The notes beneath the pieces were generated by a model. It made no database searches. It had not been told where the DNA came from and saw only the letters and a list, made by a program, of their open reading frames with translations. A stretch of 64,000 bases of DNA, from positions 240,610-304,609 of the forward strand of contig NZ_LODL01000035.1 in assembly GCF_001551835.1 (NCBI RefSeq), read 5' to 3'. This DNA comes from Dechloromonas denitrificans. GTDB lineage: Bacteria > Pseudomonadota > Gammaproteobacteria > Burkholderiales > Rhodocyclaceae. A program made the translations under genes and the position numbers. Positions 47,672 to 58,068 of this stretch are shown piece after piece (positions within the stretch are counted from its first letter, which is position 1; the number at the start of each line of letters is the position of its first letter).

Positions 47672-48616
47672 ATGACGACCAGCAACAGTTCCACGAAAAA
47701 GCCCACCTTCCAGGAAATCATCCTGCGTCTGCAGCAATACTGGAGCGCGCAAGGCTGCGCCCTGCTGCAGCCCTACGACATGGAAGTCGGCGCCGGCACC
47801 AGCCACACCGCCACCTTCCTGCGCGCCATCGGCCCCGAGCCGTGGAAAGCCGCCTACGTGCAGCCCTCGCGCCGTCCGAAGGATGGCCGCTACGGCGAGA
47901 ACCCGAACCGCATGCAGCACTACTACCAGTACCAGGTGGTGCTGAAGCCGGCACCGGACAATATTCTCGAGTTGTATCTCGGCTCGCTCGAAGCGCTCGG
48001 TTTCGACCTCAAGAAGAACGACGTCCGTTTCGTCGAGGACGACTGGGAAAACCCGACGCTGGGCGCTTGGGGCCTGGGTTGGGAAGTCTGGATGAACGGC
48101 ATGGAAGTGACCCAGTTCACCTACTTCCAGCAGGTCGGCGGTATCGACTGCAAGCCGATCACCGGCGAAATCACCTACGGCATCGAACGCCTGGCGATGT
48201 ACCTGCAGGGCGTCGAGAACGTCTATGACCTCGTCTGGACCGACGGCCTGACCTACGGCGACGTCTATCACCAGAACGAAGTCGAACAATCGACCTACAA
48301 CTTCGAGCATTCCGACGTCGACTTCCTGTTCCACGCCTTCGGTGCCCACGAGAAGCAGGCGCAACACCTGATGGGCGCCCAACTGGCGCTGCCGGCCTAC
48401 GAACAGGTGCTGAAGGCGGCGCACACCTTCAACCTGCTCGACGCGCGCGGCGCCATCTCGGTCACCGAGCGTGCCGCCTACATCGGCCGCATCCGCAACC
48501 TGGCGCGCGCCGTGGCACAAGCCTATCTCGACAGCCGCGCCCGCCTCGGCTTCCCGATGGCACCGAAGGAATGGGCCGCCGAAGTGCTCGCCCAGATTGA
48601 AAAGAAAGTTGCCTGA
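47672..48616 (+). CDS. glyQ: Glycyl-tRNA synthetase alpha subunit
   Basis: The 314-residue alpha chain of the bacterial two-subunit glycyl-tRNA synthetase, with the class II catalytic core. [37 protein letters not shown] and [19 protein letters not shown] are near-invariant. glyS follows after two bases. An in-frame GTG nine bases upstream is possible, but the ATG fits the family start. Confidence 0.97.
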   Translation: MTTSNSSTKKPTFQEIILRLQQYWSAQGCALLQPYDMEVGAGTSHTATFLRAIGPEPWKAAYVQPSRRPKDGRYGENPNRMQHYYQYQVVLKPAPDNILELYLGSLEALGFDLKKNDVRFVEDDWENPTLGAWGLGWEVWMNGMEVTQFTYFQQVGGIDCKPITGEITYGIERLAMYLQGVENVYDLVWTDGLTYGDVYHQNEVEQSTYNFEHSDVDFLFHAFGAHEKQAQHLMGAQLALPAYEQVLKAAHTFNLLDARGAISVTERAAYIGRIRNLARAVAQAYLDSRARLGFPMAPKEWAAEVLAQIEKKVA

Positions 48617-48618
48617 AC

Positions 48619-50727
48619 ATGACCGCCAAGAATCTGCTCGTTGAACTGTTCGTCGAGGAACTGCCGCCGAAGGCGCTGAAGAAACTGGGTGAAGTGTTTG
48701 CCCAAACCCTGACCGCCTCGCTGAAAAATGCCGGTCTGGCCGCGTCGACCGCCGCCGTCACCGCCTACGCCTCACCGCGCCGACTGGCCGCCCACGTCAC
48801 CGAGGTCGCGGCAGTGGCTGCCGACAAGCCGGTCGTCCAGAAGCTGATGCCGGTCGCCGTCGGCCTCGATGCCGCCGGCAATGCGACGCCGGCCCTGCTC
48901 AAGAAACTGGCCGCCCTCGGCGCCGATGCCTCCTGCGTGCCGAACCTGCGCCGCGAAAATGACGGCAAGGCCGATGTGCTGTTCTACGAAAGCCTGGCCA
49001 AGGGCGCGACGCTGGCCGAAGGCCTGCAGAAGGCGCTGGAAGCCGCACTGGCCGCCCTGCCGATCCCGAAAGTCATGAGCTACCAGCTTCAGGACGGCTG
49101 GAGCAGCGTCAATTTCGTCCGCCCGGCACATGGCCTGGTCGCCCTGCACGGCAGTGACGTCGTGCCGCTGGCCATCCTCGGCCTGAACTCAGGACGCGAA
49201 ACGCACGGCCACCGCTTTGAAGCCACGGTCGATCCGGTCGTATTCGCCAATGCCGACGAATACGCCAGCAAGCTGGCCTCTGACGGCGCCGTGATCGCCT
49301 CGTTTGCCGAGCGCCGCGCCGAAATCGCCCGCCAGCTCGCAGCCGCAGCGGCCCAGGCCGGCGGCAAGCCGATCGACGACGAGGCTCTGCTCGACGAAGT
49401 CACCGCACTGGTCGAACGGCCGAATGTGCTGGTCGGCCAGTTCGAGGAGGAATTCCTCGCCGTGCCGCAGGAATGCCTGATTCTGACCATGAAGGCCAAC
49501 CAGAAATACTTCCCGCTGCTCGACGCGGCCGGCAAGCTGACCAACAAGTTCCTGGTGGTCAGCAACATCAGCCCGGCCGATGCTTCCGCCGTGATCGGCG
49601 GCAACGAGCGCGTCGTCCGTCCGCGTCTGGCCGACGCCAAGTTTTTCTTCGACCAGGATCGCAAGAAATCGCTGGAATCACGCGTCGCCGGCCTGGCCAA
49701 GGTCGTCTATCACAACAAGCTGGGCACCCAGGGCGAGCGCATGCAGCGCGTTGCGGCGATTGCCCGCGCCATCGGCCAGCAACTGGGCGGCGAAACGCTG
49801 GCGCTGCAAGCCGAACAAGCAGCCGTGCTGGCCAAGGCCGACCTGCTGACCGACATGGTCGGCGAGTTCCCGGAACTGCAGGGCATCATGGGGCGCTACT
49901 ACGCGCTGCATGACGGCCTCGCCGCCGACATCGCCGATGCCATCGAAGACCACTACAAGCCGCGCTTTGCCGGCGACTCGTTGCCGCGCAACCAGGTCGG
50001 CACCATCGTCGCACTGGCCGACAAGCTGGAAACGCTGGTCGGCATGTTCGGCATCGGCCAAATCCCGACCGGCGACCGCGACCCGTTCGCGCTGCGTCGC
50101 CATGCGCTGGGCACCATCCGCATGCTGGCCGAAGGCAATCTGGATTTGCCGCTCGATAGCCTGCTCAACGTTGCCGGCCAGGCCTTTGCTGCGGTGGACG
50201 GCTTCAAGACGGCCGAAACCACGCTCGCCGACTTCATCTACGACCGCCTCGCCGGCAGCCTGCGCGAGCAGGGCTACACGGCGCAGGAAGTTGATGCCGT
50301 CGTCTCGCAACGGCCACAACGCCTGGGCGACATTCCCAAGCGCCTGGCTGCCGTGCGCGCCTTCTCGGCCCTGCCCGAAGCCGCCGCGCTGGCTGCCGCC
50401 AACAAGCGGGTCGGCAACATCCTGAAGAAGGTCGAAGACAGCGTCGACGCCTGGGTCGATGCCGCCCTGCTCAAGGAAGCCGCCGAAGTCGCGCTGCACG
50501 CGGCGCTGGTCGAAGTGGTACCGCAGGCCGATGCCGCCTTCGATACCGGCGACTATGCCGAGTCGCTGCAGGCGCTGGCCGCGCTGCGCGCCCCGGTCGA
50601 TGCCTTCTTCGACGGCGTCATGGTCAATGCAGACGATCCGGCCCTGCGCAGCAACCGTCTGGGCCTGCTCGCCAAGCTGCACGCGGCGATGAACAAGGTC
50701 GCCGACATTTCGAAACTGTCGGCATGA
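48619..50727 (+). CDS. glyS: Glycyl-tRNA synthetase beta subunit
   Basis: The 702-residue beta chain, which binds tRNA-Gly. LLVELFVEELPPKALKKL at the start, the central HGHRFE motif and MKANQKYFPLLD are family signatures, and the C-terminus has the anticodon-binding DALR-like region. The stop overlaps gmhB. Confidence 0.97.
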   Translation: MTAKNLLVELFVEELPPKALKKLGEVFAQTLTASLKNAGLAASTAAVTAYASPRRLAAHVTEVAAVAADKPVVQKLMPVAVGLDAAGNATPALLKKLAALGADASCVPNLRRENDGKADVLFYESLAKGATLAEGLQKALEAALAALPIPKVMSYQLQDGWSSVNFVRPAHGLVALHGSDVVPLAILGLNSGRETHGHRFEATVDPVVFANADEYASKLASDGAVIASFAERRAEIARQLAAAAAQAGGKPIDDEALLDEVTALVERPNVLVGQFEEEFLAVPQECLILTMKANQKYFPLLDAAGKLTNKFLVVSNISPADASAVIGGNERVVRPRLADAKFFFDQDRKKSLESRVAGLAKVVYHNKLGTQGERMQRVAAIARAIGQQLGGETLALQAEQAAVLAKADLLTDMVGEFPELQGIMGRYYALHDGLAADIADAIEDHYKPRFAGDSLPRNQVGTIVALADKLETLVGMFGIGQIPTGDRDPFALRRHALGTIRMLAEGNLDLPLDSLLNVAGQAFAAVDGFKTAETTLADFIYDRLAGSLREQGYTAQEVDAVVSQRPQRLGDIPKRLAAVRAFSALPEAAALAAANKRVGNILKKVEDSVDAWVDAALLKEAAEVALHAALVEVVPQADAAFDTGDYAESLQALAALRAPVDAFFDGVMVNADDPALRSNRLGLLAKLHAAMNKVADISKLSA

Positions 50728-51269
50728 AGCTCGTCATTCTCGACCGCGACGGCGTCATCAACTTCGACTCCGCCCAGTTCATCAAGAGCCCGGCGGAGTG
50801 GAAGCCGATTCCCGGCAGCCTGGATGCGATTGCCCGCCTCAACCAGGCCGGTTATCGCGTCGTCGTCGCCACCAACCAGTCCGGCGTCGGGCGCAGCCTG
50901 TTCGACATGGATACGTTGAACAGCATCCACGAAAAGATGCACAAGGCGCTGTTCGCCGTCGGCGGGCGCATCGAGGCCATTTTCTACTGCCCGCATGCGG
51001 CCGACTCCGACTGCGAATGCCGCAAGCCGAAACCCGGCATGTTCAAGCGTATTTCGGAAACGATGAACACCGACCTCAAGGGCGTGCCGGCGATCGGCGA
51101 TTCGCTGCGCGACCTGCAGGCCTGCGCCGTGCTCGGTTGCCAGCCGATCCTGGTGCACACCGGCAAGGGCGAAAAGACCAAGGCTGAAGGCAACCTGCCG
51201 GAAGGCACGCTGGAATTCGCCAACCTGGCCGCCGCCGTCGACTTCATCCTGAACGAAAGCAAGGCATGA
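50724..51269 (+). CDS. gmhB: D-glycero-beta-D-manno-heptose-1,7-bisphosphate 7-phosphatase
   Basis: A 181-residue HAD-superfamily phosphatase of LPS heptose synthesis. It has LVILDRDGVINFDS (nucleophile and acid/base aspartates), VVVATNQSGVGR, the zinc-binding CPHAADSDCECRKPKPG and GDSLRDLQA. Coupled to glyS and plsC by ATGA overlaps. Confidence 0.95.
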   Translation: MKLVILDRDGVINFDSAQFIKSPAEWKPIPGSLDAIARLNQAGYRVVVATNQSGVGRSLFDMDTLNSIHEKMHKALFAVGGRIEAIFYCPHAADSDCECRKPKPGMFKRISETMNTDLKGVPAIGDSLRDLQACAVLGCQPILVHTGKGEKTKAEGNLPEGTLEFANLAAAVDFILNESKA

Positions 51270-52018
51270 CCGTCATCCGCTCGTCGCTGTTCATGGCCTG
51301 GGCCATCCTGTGGTCCATCGTCTCGGCGCCGCTCGTCGTCATTGCCGCGCTGGCGCTGCGCGGCCTGTGGGGTTACCGCTTCGGCAAGCTGTGGCGGCTC
51401 GGCATCCAGTGGGGCGTCGAAAACCTGCTCGGTATCCGCCCCAAGGTGATCGGCCTGGAAAACATGCCGCTGGAACCCTGCGTCATTCTCGCCAAGCACC
51501 AGTCGGCCTGGGAAACGATGACGTTGCAGGACTACGTGCCGAACGGCGCCTACTGCGTTTTCGTACTGAAGAAAGAACTGCTCAAGGTGCCGCTGATCGG
51601 CTGGGGCCTGGCCGCCATGAAGATGATCTCGATCGACCGCGCCGCCGGCAAAGACGCGCTCGACCAGGTCGTCACCCAGGGCCGCGAGCGCCTGAAGCAG
51701 GGCTTCTACGTCATCCTCTTCCCGGAAGGGACGCGCGTTGCGCCCGGCCAGACCAAGCGCTACAAGCCGGGCGGCGCCTATCTCGCCACCCATGTCGGCT
51801 GCAAGGTCGTGCCGATCGCCCACGACGCCGGCGAACTGTGGCCGCGCCAGGCTTTCCTGAAAAAACCGGGGACCATCACTGTCAGCATCGGCCCGGCTTT
51901 CGACGCCACCGGAATGAGCGAAGCCGAGGTCAATCGCCAGGCCGAAGCCTGGATTGAAGCCGAGATGCGCCGGATCTCGCCGCATCGTTACCGCGATGCC
52001 GCCCGCAGCAACGCCTGA
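51266..52018 (+). CDS. plsC: 1-acyl-sn-glycerol-3-phosphate acyltransferase
   Basis: A 250-residue membrane enzyme that makes phosphatidic acid from lysophosphatidic acid. A membrane helix lies at about 8-32. Motif I is KHQSAWE (H78, E83), an HX4E variant of the usual HX4D; the acyl-acceptor motif FPEGTR is standard. The neighbours gmhB and a metallopeptidase gene overlap it, so it belongs to the glyQS operon. Confidence 0.92.
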   Translation: MTVIRSSLFMAWAILWSIVSAPLVVIAALALRGLWGYRFGKLWRLGIQWGVENLLGIRPKVIGLENMPLEPCVILAKHQSAWETMTLQDYVPNGAYCVFVLKKELLKVPLIGWGLAAMKMISIDRAAGKDALDQVVTQGRERLKQGFYVILFPEGTRVAPGQTKRYKPGGAYLATHVGCKVVPIAHDAGELWPRQAFLKKPGTITVSIGPAFDATGMSEAEVNRQAEAWIEAEMRRISPHRYRDAARSNA

Positions 52019-52715
52019 GGCCGCCCGCCGCATCGTCCTCGACGGCCAGCCCGTCGCCTATCAGCTGCGGCGCAGCCAGCGGCGGACCATCGGCCTGACC
52101 ATCGACCATCGCGGGCTGCGTGTCGGCGCACCGCACCAGGCCCGCCTCGGCGACATCGAAGGCCTGATCCGTCAGCATGGCCAGTGGGTGCTCGACAAGT
52201 TGGCCAACTGGCGCGAACAGCCGCCGCCGGCCACGCTGGCCGTCGGCGATGGCACCGTGGTTTTTGCCCTTGGCGAGCCGTTGACCGTAGCAATCACCGA
52301 AATTGCCCGCAGCCGCTGGCAATTTGCCGGCAACCGGCTTTATCTGAGCCCAACCGCCTCGGCCAGCGCCAATCAACTGCTCGAAAAGGCGCTGCGCGAA
52401 AAGGCGCGCGCCGTTTTTACCGAGCGCCTCGGCCACTACGCCCCCCGGCTCGGCGTCGCCCTACCGCCGTTGCGCCTGTCGTCGGCCCGCACGCGCTGGG
52501 GCAGTTGCAGCCACAGCGGCGGCATCGCCCTCAACTGGCGGCTGATCTTCATGCCGCTGCCGATCGTCGATTACGTCGTCTGCCACGAACTGGCCCATCT
52601 CAAGGAAATGAACCACAGCCCGCGCTTCTGGTCTGTGGTCGAGCAACTCTGCCCGGAATGGCGCAGCCGGCGCCTCGAACTGCGCCAGCACGCCCGGCAA
52701 ATTCCCCAACTCTGA
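51996..52715 (+). CDS. YgjP-like zinc metallopeptidase (DUF45)
   Basis: A 239-residue M48-like protein. The zinc motif [17 protein letters not shown] (HExxH followed by H) and [19 protein letters not shown] mark the YgjP/DUF45 family. The ATG at 51996 overlaps the plsC end; a TTG start 14 codons earlier is less likely. Cytoplasmic; physiological substrate unknown. Confidence 0.87.
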   Translation: MPPAATPEAARRIVLDGQPVAYQLRRSQRRTIGLTIDHRGLRVGAPHQARLGDIEGLIRQHGQWVLDKLANWREQPPPATLAVGDGTVVFALGEPLTVAITEIARSRWQFAGNRLYLSPTASASANQLLEKALREKARAVFTERLGHYAPRLGVALPPLRLSSARTRWGSCSHSGGIALNWRLIFMPLPIVDYVVCHELAHLKEMNHSPRFWSVVEQLCPEWRSRRLELRQHARQIPQL

Positions 52716-52728
52716 ACAGGAAAACAGC

Positions 52729-53112
52729 ATGCGCATTCTGCACACCATGATCCGCGTCGGCGATCTCGACCGCTCGATCGCCTTCTACACCGAAATCCTC
52801 GGCATGCAGCTGATCCGCCGCCAGGACTACCCGGAAGGCCGCTTCACGCTGGCTTTCGTCGGCTACGGTCCCGAAGACAAGGAAGCGGTGCTCGAACTGA
52901 CCCACAACTGGGACACGCCGAGCTACGAACTGGGCAACGGCTACGGCCACATCGCCCTCGCCGTGCCGGATGCCGCGGCGGCCTGCGCCGAGATCAACAA
53001 GCGCGGCGGCAAGGTGGTGCGCGAAGCCGGGCCGATGAAGCACGGCACGACCATCATCGCCTTCGTCGAAGACCCGGACGGCTACAAGATCGAACTGATC
53101 CAGCGCGCCTGA
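52729..53112 (+). CDS. gloA: Lactoylglutathione lyase (glyoxalase I)
   Basis: A 127-residue glyoxalase I that converts the methylglyoxal-glutathione adduct. The metal ligands of the nickel type are visible: H5, the Glu in VLELTHNW, the His in YGHIALAV and the Glu in KIELIQ. It follows the peptidase gene by 13 bases with AGGAAA before the ATG. Confidence 0.95.
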   Translation: MRILHTMIRVGDLDRSIAFYTEILGMQLIRRQDYPEGRFTLAFVGYGPEDKEAVLELTHNWDTPSYELGNGYGHIALAVPDAAAACAEINKRGGKVVREAGPMKHGTTIIAFVEDPDGYKIELIQRA

Positions 53113-53170
53113 GGCAGATCAAGGCCATTCGCTGCGCCGCCGCCGATACTGTGCGGCCAAGGAGATCGAC

Positions 53171-53782
53171 ATGGCCTTTCCCGACTACTTTTCCCGCATT
53201 CCCACCATCACGCTGCATGACCCGCTGGCCGAAGTGCTCGGCGCGGCCGAGGGCGGCCTGATCGAATATTCGTTTGCCGATGCCGTCCGCCTGACCGGCC
53301 ACGCCTGCCCGACCGTCGCCGGCGCCTGGCTGACCGGAGTCGGCGCCCTGCGCGTCCTCTATGGCAACGAGTTGCCGCGCCGCGGCGAGATCGAAGTCGG
53401 CCTGCACGAGGCGGAGGACAGCGGCGTCAGCGGCGTCATCGCCAGCGTTCTCGGCCTGCTCACCGGCGCCGCCGGCCCCGGCGGCTTCAAGGGCCTGGGT
53501 GGACAGTTCCGGCGCAACCGGCGCCTGCATTTCGCCGAGCCCGGCCTCGAATACATCCGCCTGCGCCGGATCGACACCGGCCTCAGCGTAGACTGCCGGC
53601 TCGACCTGTCCGCCGTGCCCGGCGACCCGCGCAGCGGCCCGCTGCTCGGCGCCATCCTGGCTGGCGTAGCCAGCCCGGCCGAACGCCAGTTGTTTGCCGA
53701 ATTGTGGCAGGACCGCGTCCGCCGCATCCTGCTCGACGACAGTGCCGGCGACCGCCTGCTCAAATTCACGCTAAGCGATTGA
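53171..53782 (+). CDS. Uncharacterised protein with FmdE-like GHxCP motif
   Basis: A 203-residue soluble protein. LTGHACPTVAGAWLTGVGAL resembles the metal-binding region of FmdE-type domains (formylmethanofuran dehydrogenase subunit E), but no C-terminal zinc ribbon is present and no methanofuran genes are nearby. A GGAG ribosome site lies 6 bases before the ATG. It stands alone between gloA and the binding-protein gene. The function is unknown. Confidence 0.7.
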   Translation: MAFPDYFSRIPTITLHDPLAEVLGAAEGGLIEYSFADAVRLTGHACPTVAGAWLTGVGALRVLYGNELPRRGEIEVGLHEAEDSGVSGVIASVLGLLTGAAGPGGFKGLGGQFRRNRRLHFAEPGLEYIRLRRIDTGLSVDCRLDLSAVPGDPRSGPLLGAILAGVASPAERQLFAELWQDRVRRILLDDSAGDRLLKFTLSD

Positions 53783-53815
53783 AGCCCCCGGGGCCGGCCG
53801 GTATCTGATATGCTG

Positions 53816-53832
53816 AATACTACAAAAGTATT
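53816..53832. promoter_or_regulatory. Inverted repeat before the binding-protein gene
   Basis: AATACT-ACAAA-AGTATT, 6-bp arms, ends 11 bases before the start codon; possible operator or mRNA hairpin over the translation start. Confidence 0.3.
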
Positions 53833-53843
53833 AGAGCCCTGCC

Positions 53844-54632
53844 ATGTTGCGCATATTCCTGATCGGCCTCGCCCTCCTCGCTCACCAGTTGCCCGCCCTC
53901 GCTCAGGAGGGCACTCTTGACCGCATCGCCGCTGCCAAGACCGTCCGCGTCTGCATCTGGCCCGACTATTTCGGCATCAGCTATCGCGACCCGAAAACCC
54001 GGCAACTGTCCGGCATCGATATCGACATGGCCAAGGGCCTGGCCCGCGACCTTGGCGTCGGCCTCGAATTCATCGACAGTTCCTTTGCCCGGCTGATTGC
54101 CGACCTCACGGAAGACCGTTGCGACATCGCCATGTTCGCCATCGGCATCACGCCGCAGCGGGCAGAAAAACTGCGCTTCACCAAGCCCCACCTGGCCAGC
54201 GATATCTACGCCATCACCACCAAGAGCAACCGCCGCATCCGCGCCTGGGACGACATCGACAAGGCTGGCACAGTCGTCGCCGTGGCCAAGGGCACGCTGC
54301 ACGAACCGGTGATGAAGGAAAAGCTGAAGAACGGCACGCTGAAAGTGCTCGATACGCCGCATGCCCGCGAGCAGGAAGTCGAATCCGGCCGGGCCGACGT
54401 TTTCATGACCGATTTCCCGTACAGCCAGCGCATGCTGAAGACGACCGACTGGGCGCGCCTGATCAAGCCGGACAGCACCTACCACATCACCCCCTACGCC
54501 TACGCCATGCGGCCGGGCGACGACCGCTGGCACGCCCGGGTCGAAGCCTTCGTCGCCACCGCCAAGCGCAATGGCGAACTGAAAGCGGCCGCCGAACGGC
54601 ACGGCCTGTTGCCCATCCTCCGCCTCGACTGA
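53844..54632 (+). CDS. Periplasmic solute-binding protein (SBP_bac_3 type)
   Basis: A 262-residue exported protein (signal peptide about 1-21, cleavage after LPALA). TVRVCIWPDYFGISYRDP, DIDMAKGLARDLGV and AMFAIGITPQRAEKLRFT follow the amino acid type binding fold. No permease or ATPase gene is near; a hybrid kinase gene follows after 15 bases. It is likely to report a ligand to that kinase rather than to feed a transporter, as inference from gene order. Confidence 0.87.
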   Translation: MLRIFLIGLALLAHQLPALAQEGTLDRIAAAKTVRVCIWPDYFGISYRDPKTRQLSGIDIDMAKGLARDLGVGLEFIDSSFARLIADLTEDRCDIAMFAIGITPQRAEKLRFTKPHLASDIYAITTKSNRRIRAWDDIDKAGTVVAVAKGTLHEPVMKEKLKNGTLKVLDTPHAREQEVESGRADVFMTDFPYSQRMLKTTDWARLIKPDSTYHITPYAYAMRPGDDRWHARVEAFVATAKRNGELKAAAERHGLLPILRLD

Positions 54633-54647
54633 TCGGGTTCGACCAGC

Positions 54648-57600
54648 GTGAGCAACGCCGGGGCCCGCTCTTACACCAAGCTGCTGATCAGCCTGCAACT
54701 GCTGCTGGTCATCTCGGTGGTGGCCGGCACTTTCTCGAATGTCTACAGCCTGCGCCAGGAAACCCTGGCCCGCCACCTGCAGGAGGCTGAAGCGCAGGCC
54801 CGCGTCTTCGAAGACCAGCTAACGCAGACGCTGAACCTGGCCAGCCTGACGCTGCAAAGCCTGCCGGAAGCGATCGACCTGCCGCAGCCCGGGCCGGAGC
54901 GGGCCAATGCCCAGCTCGAACTGATCCAGCGCCGCCTGCTCTTCCTCCGTTCGCTGTCACTGGCCGGACTGGATGGGCGCATCGTCGCCAGTTCCAACCC
55001 GGACAACATTGGCGCCCTGGTCGTCACCGACGATTTCCAGCCGCGCCCGGAAGGCCTGCAGGCGGCCGGCTTCCTGCGCACCGGCGCGCCCTGGGTCGGG
55101 CGCGATTTTGCCGATGGCAAGCCGTCGACCGCAGGCAACCCAATCCCGGCCGATGCCAGCAGCTTTTTCCCCGCCCTGCGCGAAGAAATTTTCCACGGCC
55201 AGCGGCTGAAACTGCTGGCCAGCCTGAATCCCGACTATTTCCTCAACCACTTCGCCCGCCATATCGACCCGGCGCTGACCGAGGTCGAAATCCTCAGCTA
55301 CGACGGTACGCTGCTGCTCTCGTCGAACGACCAGCGCAGCATCGGCAGCCGCCACCTCGACGCGGCCAGCCTGAGCCAGTTGCAGGCCGAGGAAATCGGC
55401 ACCCGTAACGCCAGCCACGAGAACCGCGGTTACCTGCTGACCGCCTTCCGGGCCTCGCGCAGCTATCCGCTGCTGATCCAGGTCCATGTCGACCGCGCCA
55501 CCGCCCTCGCCCAGTGGCAGGCGCAAACCTGGCGCACGCTGGGCGCCGTCGGCCTGGCCCTGCTCGCCCTGCTGCTCCTCACCTCACTGCTGATTGCCCG
55601 ACTGCGCAAGGGCATAAGGGCCGAAGAGCAGATGCAGAAGGAACGCCAGCTCGCCGCCCAGGTTTTCGAGCACAGCACGAATGGCATCCTGATCACCGAT
55701 GCCGAGCGCCGCATCCTGGCGGTCAACCCGCGCCTGGAGGTAGTTTCCGGCTACGCGGCCAGCCAGCTGATCGGCGCCAACCCGCGCATTTTTTCCTCCG
55801 GCCTGCATGACGCCACCTTCTACCAGGCGATGTTCACCGAGTTGCAGGCGCATGACGTCTGGCGCGGCGAAATCGTCAATCGGCGGCAGGACGGCACGCC
55901 GATCGAGGAATGGCTGACCATTTCCTCGGTGCGTAACGCGCAGGGCCAACTGACCAACTACGTCGGCGTCTTCGAGGACATTTCCGACGAGCGCCGCCGC
56001 GACAGCCTGATCCGCCGGCTATCGCAGGCCGTCGAGCAAAGCCCGACGAGCATCGTCATCACCAATCTGACCCCGGCCATCGAGTACGTCAACCCGCAAT
56101 TCTTCCGCACCACCGGCTACACGGCGGAGGAAGTGATCGGCCAGAATCCGCGCATGCTGCAGTCCGGCCTGACCCCGGCCGCCACCTATGACGCGATGTG
56201 GCAAACGCTGGCCGGCGGCGAAGTCTGGGAAGGCGAATTCGTCAATCAGCGCAAGGATGGCTCGGTCTATCACGAGCGAGCGGTGATCGCGCCGATCCGC
56301 GAAACCGACGACGAAATCACGCACTATGTCGCGGTCAAGCTCGACATCACCGAACAACGCCTGCAGGCCATCCGGCTGCAACGCCAACTGGCCGCACTGC
56401 GCGCCCTCAACGACATCGTCGCGACGACCGGCCTCGATCCGCTGGAAACGATGCGCGCCGCACTGCAGGTCGCCGTCGATCACCTGCACCTCGAATACGG
56501 CATCATCAGCCACATCAACCGCGAGGTTGGTGCCTACCGCATCGAAGTCCAGGTTTCGCCGCCGGAAACGCTGCGCGACAAGCAGCAGATCGAACTCGGC
56601 ATCACCTATTGCAGCTCGACGCTGGAACACGACGGCGTCCTCGCCATCGCCAATGCCGCAACCAGCGACTACCAGCGCCACCCGTGCTTCCGCGAATTCC
56701 GGCTGGCCGCCTACCTGGGGGCGCCGATCCAGGTCAATGGCGAGGTCTACGGCACCATCAGCTTCTCGTCGGCGACCGGCCGCGACCACGACTTCGACCC
56801 CTCCGACATCGAGTTCATCCGCATGCTCGCCCGCTGGGCTGGCGCCTTCCTCGAACGCCTGCATGCCCAGGAGCAACTGGAGCAGGCGCGGCAGGCGGCC
56901 GAAGCGGCCAGCCTGGCGAAGAGCAGTTTCCTGGCCAACATGAGCCATGAAATCCGGACGCCGATGAACGGCGTCATCGGGATGAGCGATTTGCTGCTCG
57001 GCAGCACATTGACCGCCGAACAGCGCGACTATGCGAAAACCATCCGGCACAGCGCCGACAGCCTGCTCGGCCTGATCAACGACATCCTCGACTTTTCCAA
57101 GGTCGAAGCCGGCAAGCTGCAGCTTGAAGCGATCCCCTTTGCACCCGCCGAACTTCTCCATGACATCGTCGCCCTGCTCGCCCACCAGGCCGCCCTCAAG
57201 GAAATTGGCCTGAGTACCGCCAGCGTCCCCGGCGTACCGGCCCAACTGCTCGGCGATCCCGGCCGGCTGCGCCAGATACTGCTCAACCTGGCCGGCAATG
57301 CCGTCAAATTCACCGAGACCGGCGGCGTCAAGATCACGATGGCGAGCGAAGCAGCCGCCGGCCAGCCCGATCAGGTCTGGCTCGACTTCCGGATTGCCGA
57401 CAGCGGCATCGGCATGAGCCGGGAAGTCGTCGACAACCTGTTCGCCCCCTTCTACCAGGGCGACGCCTCGACCACCCGCCGCTTCGGCGGCAGCGGCCTC
57501 GGCCTGTCGATCTGCCGGCGCCTGGTCGAACTGATGGGCGGCAGCATCGAGGTCGCATCGACGCCCGGGGTCGGCAGCGAATTCCGCCTCCGTCTGCCGT

Positions 57601-58052
57601 TCGGCGTCGTCACCGACCCCGCGCCGCTCGCCACAGCCGCCCCCGCCCTTCCCCCGGTCGGCGAACTGCCGGCCGGCCTGCGCGTGCTGCTGGTCGAGGA
57701 CAACGTGGTCAACCAGAAAGTGGCCGGCGCCCTGCTCAAAAAACTGGCCTGCCAGGTGAGTCTGGCGGTGAACGGTGCCGAAGCCCTCAAAATGCTCGCT
57801 GCCGACAGTTTCGACATCGTGTTGATGGATTGCCAGATGCCGGTCATGGATGGCTTCGAGGCCACCCGCCGCCTGCGTGCCGGCGAAGCGGGCCCGGCCG
57901 CGGCGAACCGGCCGGTGATCGCGATGACCGCCAACGCCATGCAGGGCGACCGCGAAGAATGCCTGGCCGCCGGCATGGACGCCTACCTGGCCAAGCCGGT
58001 CAGCCGCCAGGAACTGGTCGACAGCCTGCGCCAGTGGTGTGGCGGGCGCTGA
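54648..58052 (+). CDS. Hybrid sensor kinase: periplasmic sensor, PAS-PAS, GAF, HisKA, HATPase, receiver
   Basis: An 1134-residue membrane protein starting at GTG. Membrane segments at about 14-34 and 299-320 surround a large periplasmic (dCache-like) sensor region. Then two PAS domains (about 335-455, 460-575), a GAF domain (about 590-745), HisKA with H767 in [11 protein letters not shown], HATPase ([19 protein letters not shown]), and a receiver domain with D1061 in [17 protein letters not shown]. No output gene is adjacent, so an HPt partner elsewhere is expected. Probably cotranscribed with the binding-protein gene. Confidence 0.92.
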   Translation: MSNAGARSYTKLLISLQLLLVISVVAGTFSNVYSLRQETLARHLQEAEAQARVFEDQLTQTLNLASLTLQSLPEAIDLPQPGPERANAQLELIQRRLLFLRSLSLAGLDGRIVASSNPDNIGALVVTDDFQPRPEGLQAAGFLRTGAPWVGRDFADGKPSTAGNPIPADASSFFPALREEIFHGQRLKLLASLNPDYFLNHFARHIDPALTEVEILSYDGTLLLSSNDQRSIGSRHLDAASLSQLQAEEIGTRNASHENRGYLLTAFRASRSYPLLIQVHVDRATALAQWQAQTWRTLGAVGLALLALLLLTSLLIARLRKGIRAEEQMQKERQLAAQVFEHSTNGILITDAERRILAVNPRLEVVSGYAASQLIGANPRIFSSGLHDATFYQAMFTELQAHDVWRGEIVNRRQDGTPIEEWLTISSVRNAQGQLTNYVGVFEDISDERRRDSLIRRLSQAVEQSPTSIVITNLTPAIEYVNPQFFRTTGYTAEEVIGQNPRMLQSGLTPAATYDAMWQTLAGGEVWEGEFVNQRKDGSVYHERAVIAPIRETDDEITHYVAVKLDITEQRLQAIRLQRQLAALRALNDIVATTGLDPLETMRAALQVAVDHLHLEYGIISHINREVGAYRIEVQVSPPETLRDKQQIELGITYCSSTLEHDGVLAIANAATSDYQRHPCFREFRLAAYLGAPIQVNGEVYGTISFSSATGRDHDFDPSDIEFIRMLARWAGAFLERLHAQEQLEQARQAAEAASLAKSSFLANMSHEIRTPMNGVIGMSDLLLGSTLTAEQRDYAKTIRHSADSLLGLINDILDFSKVEAGKLQLEAIPFAPAELLHDIVALLAHQAALKEIGLSTASVPGVPAQLLGDPGRLRQILLNLAGNAVKFTETGGVKITMASEAAAGQPDQVWLDFRIADSGIGMSREVVDNLFAPFYQGDASTTRRFGGSGLGLSICRRLVELMGGSIEVASTPGVGSEFRLRLPFGVVTDPAPLATAAPALPPVGELPAGLRVLLVEDNVVNQKVAGALLKKLACQVSLAVNGAEALKMLAADSFDIVLMDCQMPVMDGFEATRRLRAGEAGPAAANRPVIAMTANAMQGDREECLAAGMDAYLAKPVSRQELVDSLRQWCGGR

Positions 58053-58068
58053 CTTTCAGCCGACAATC

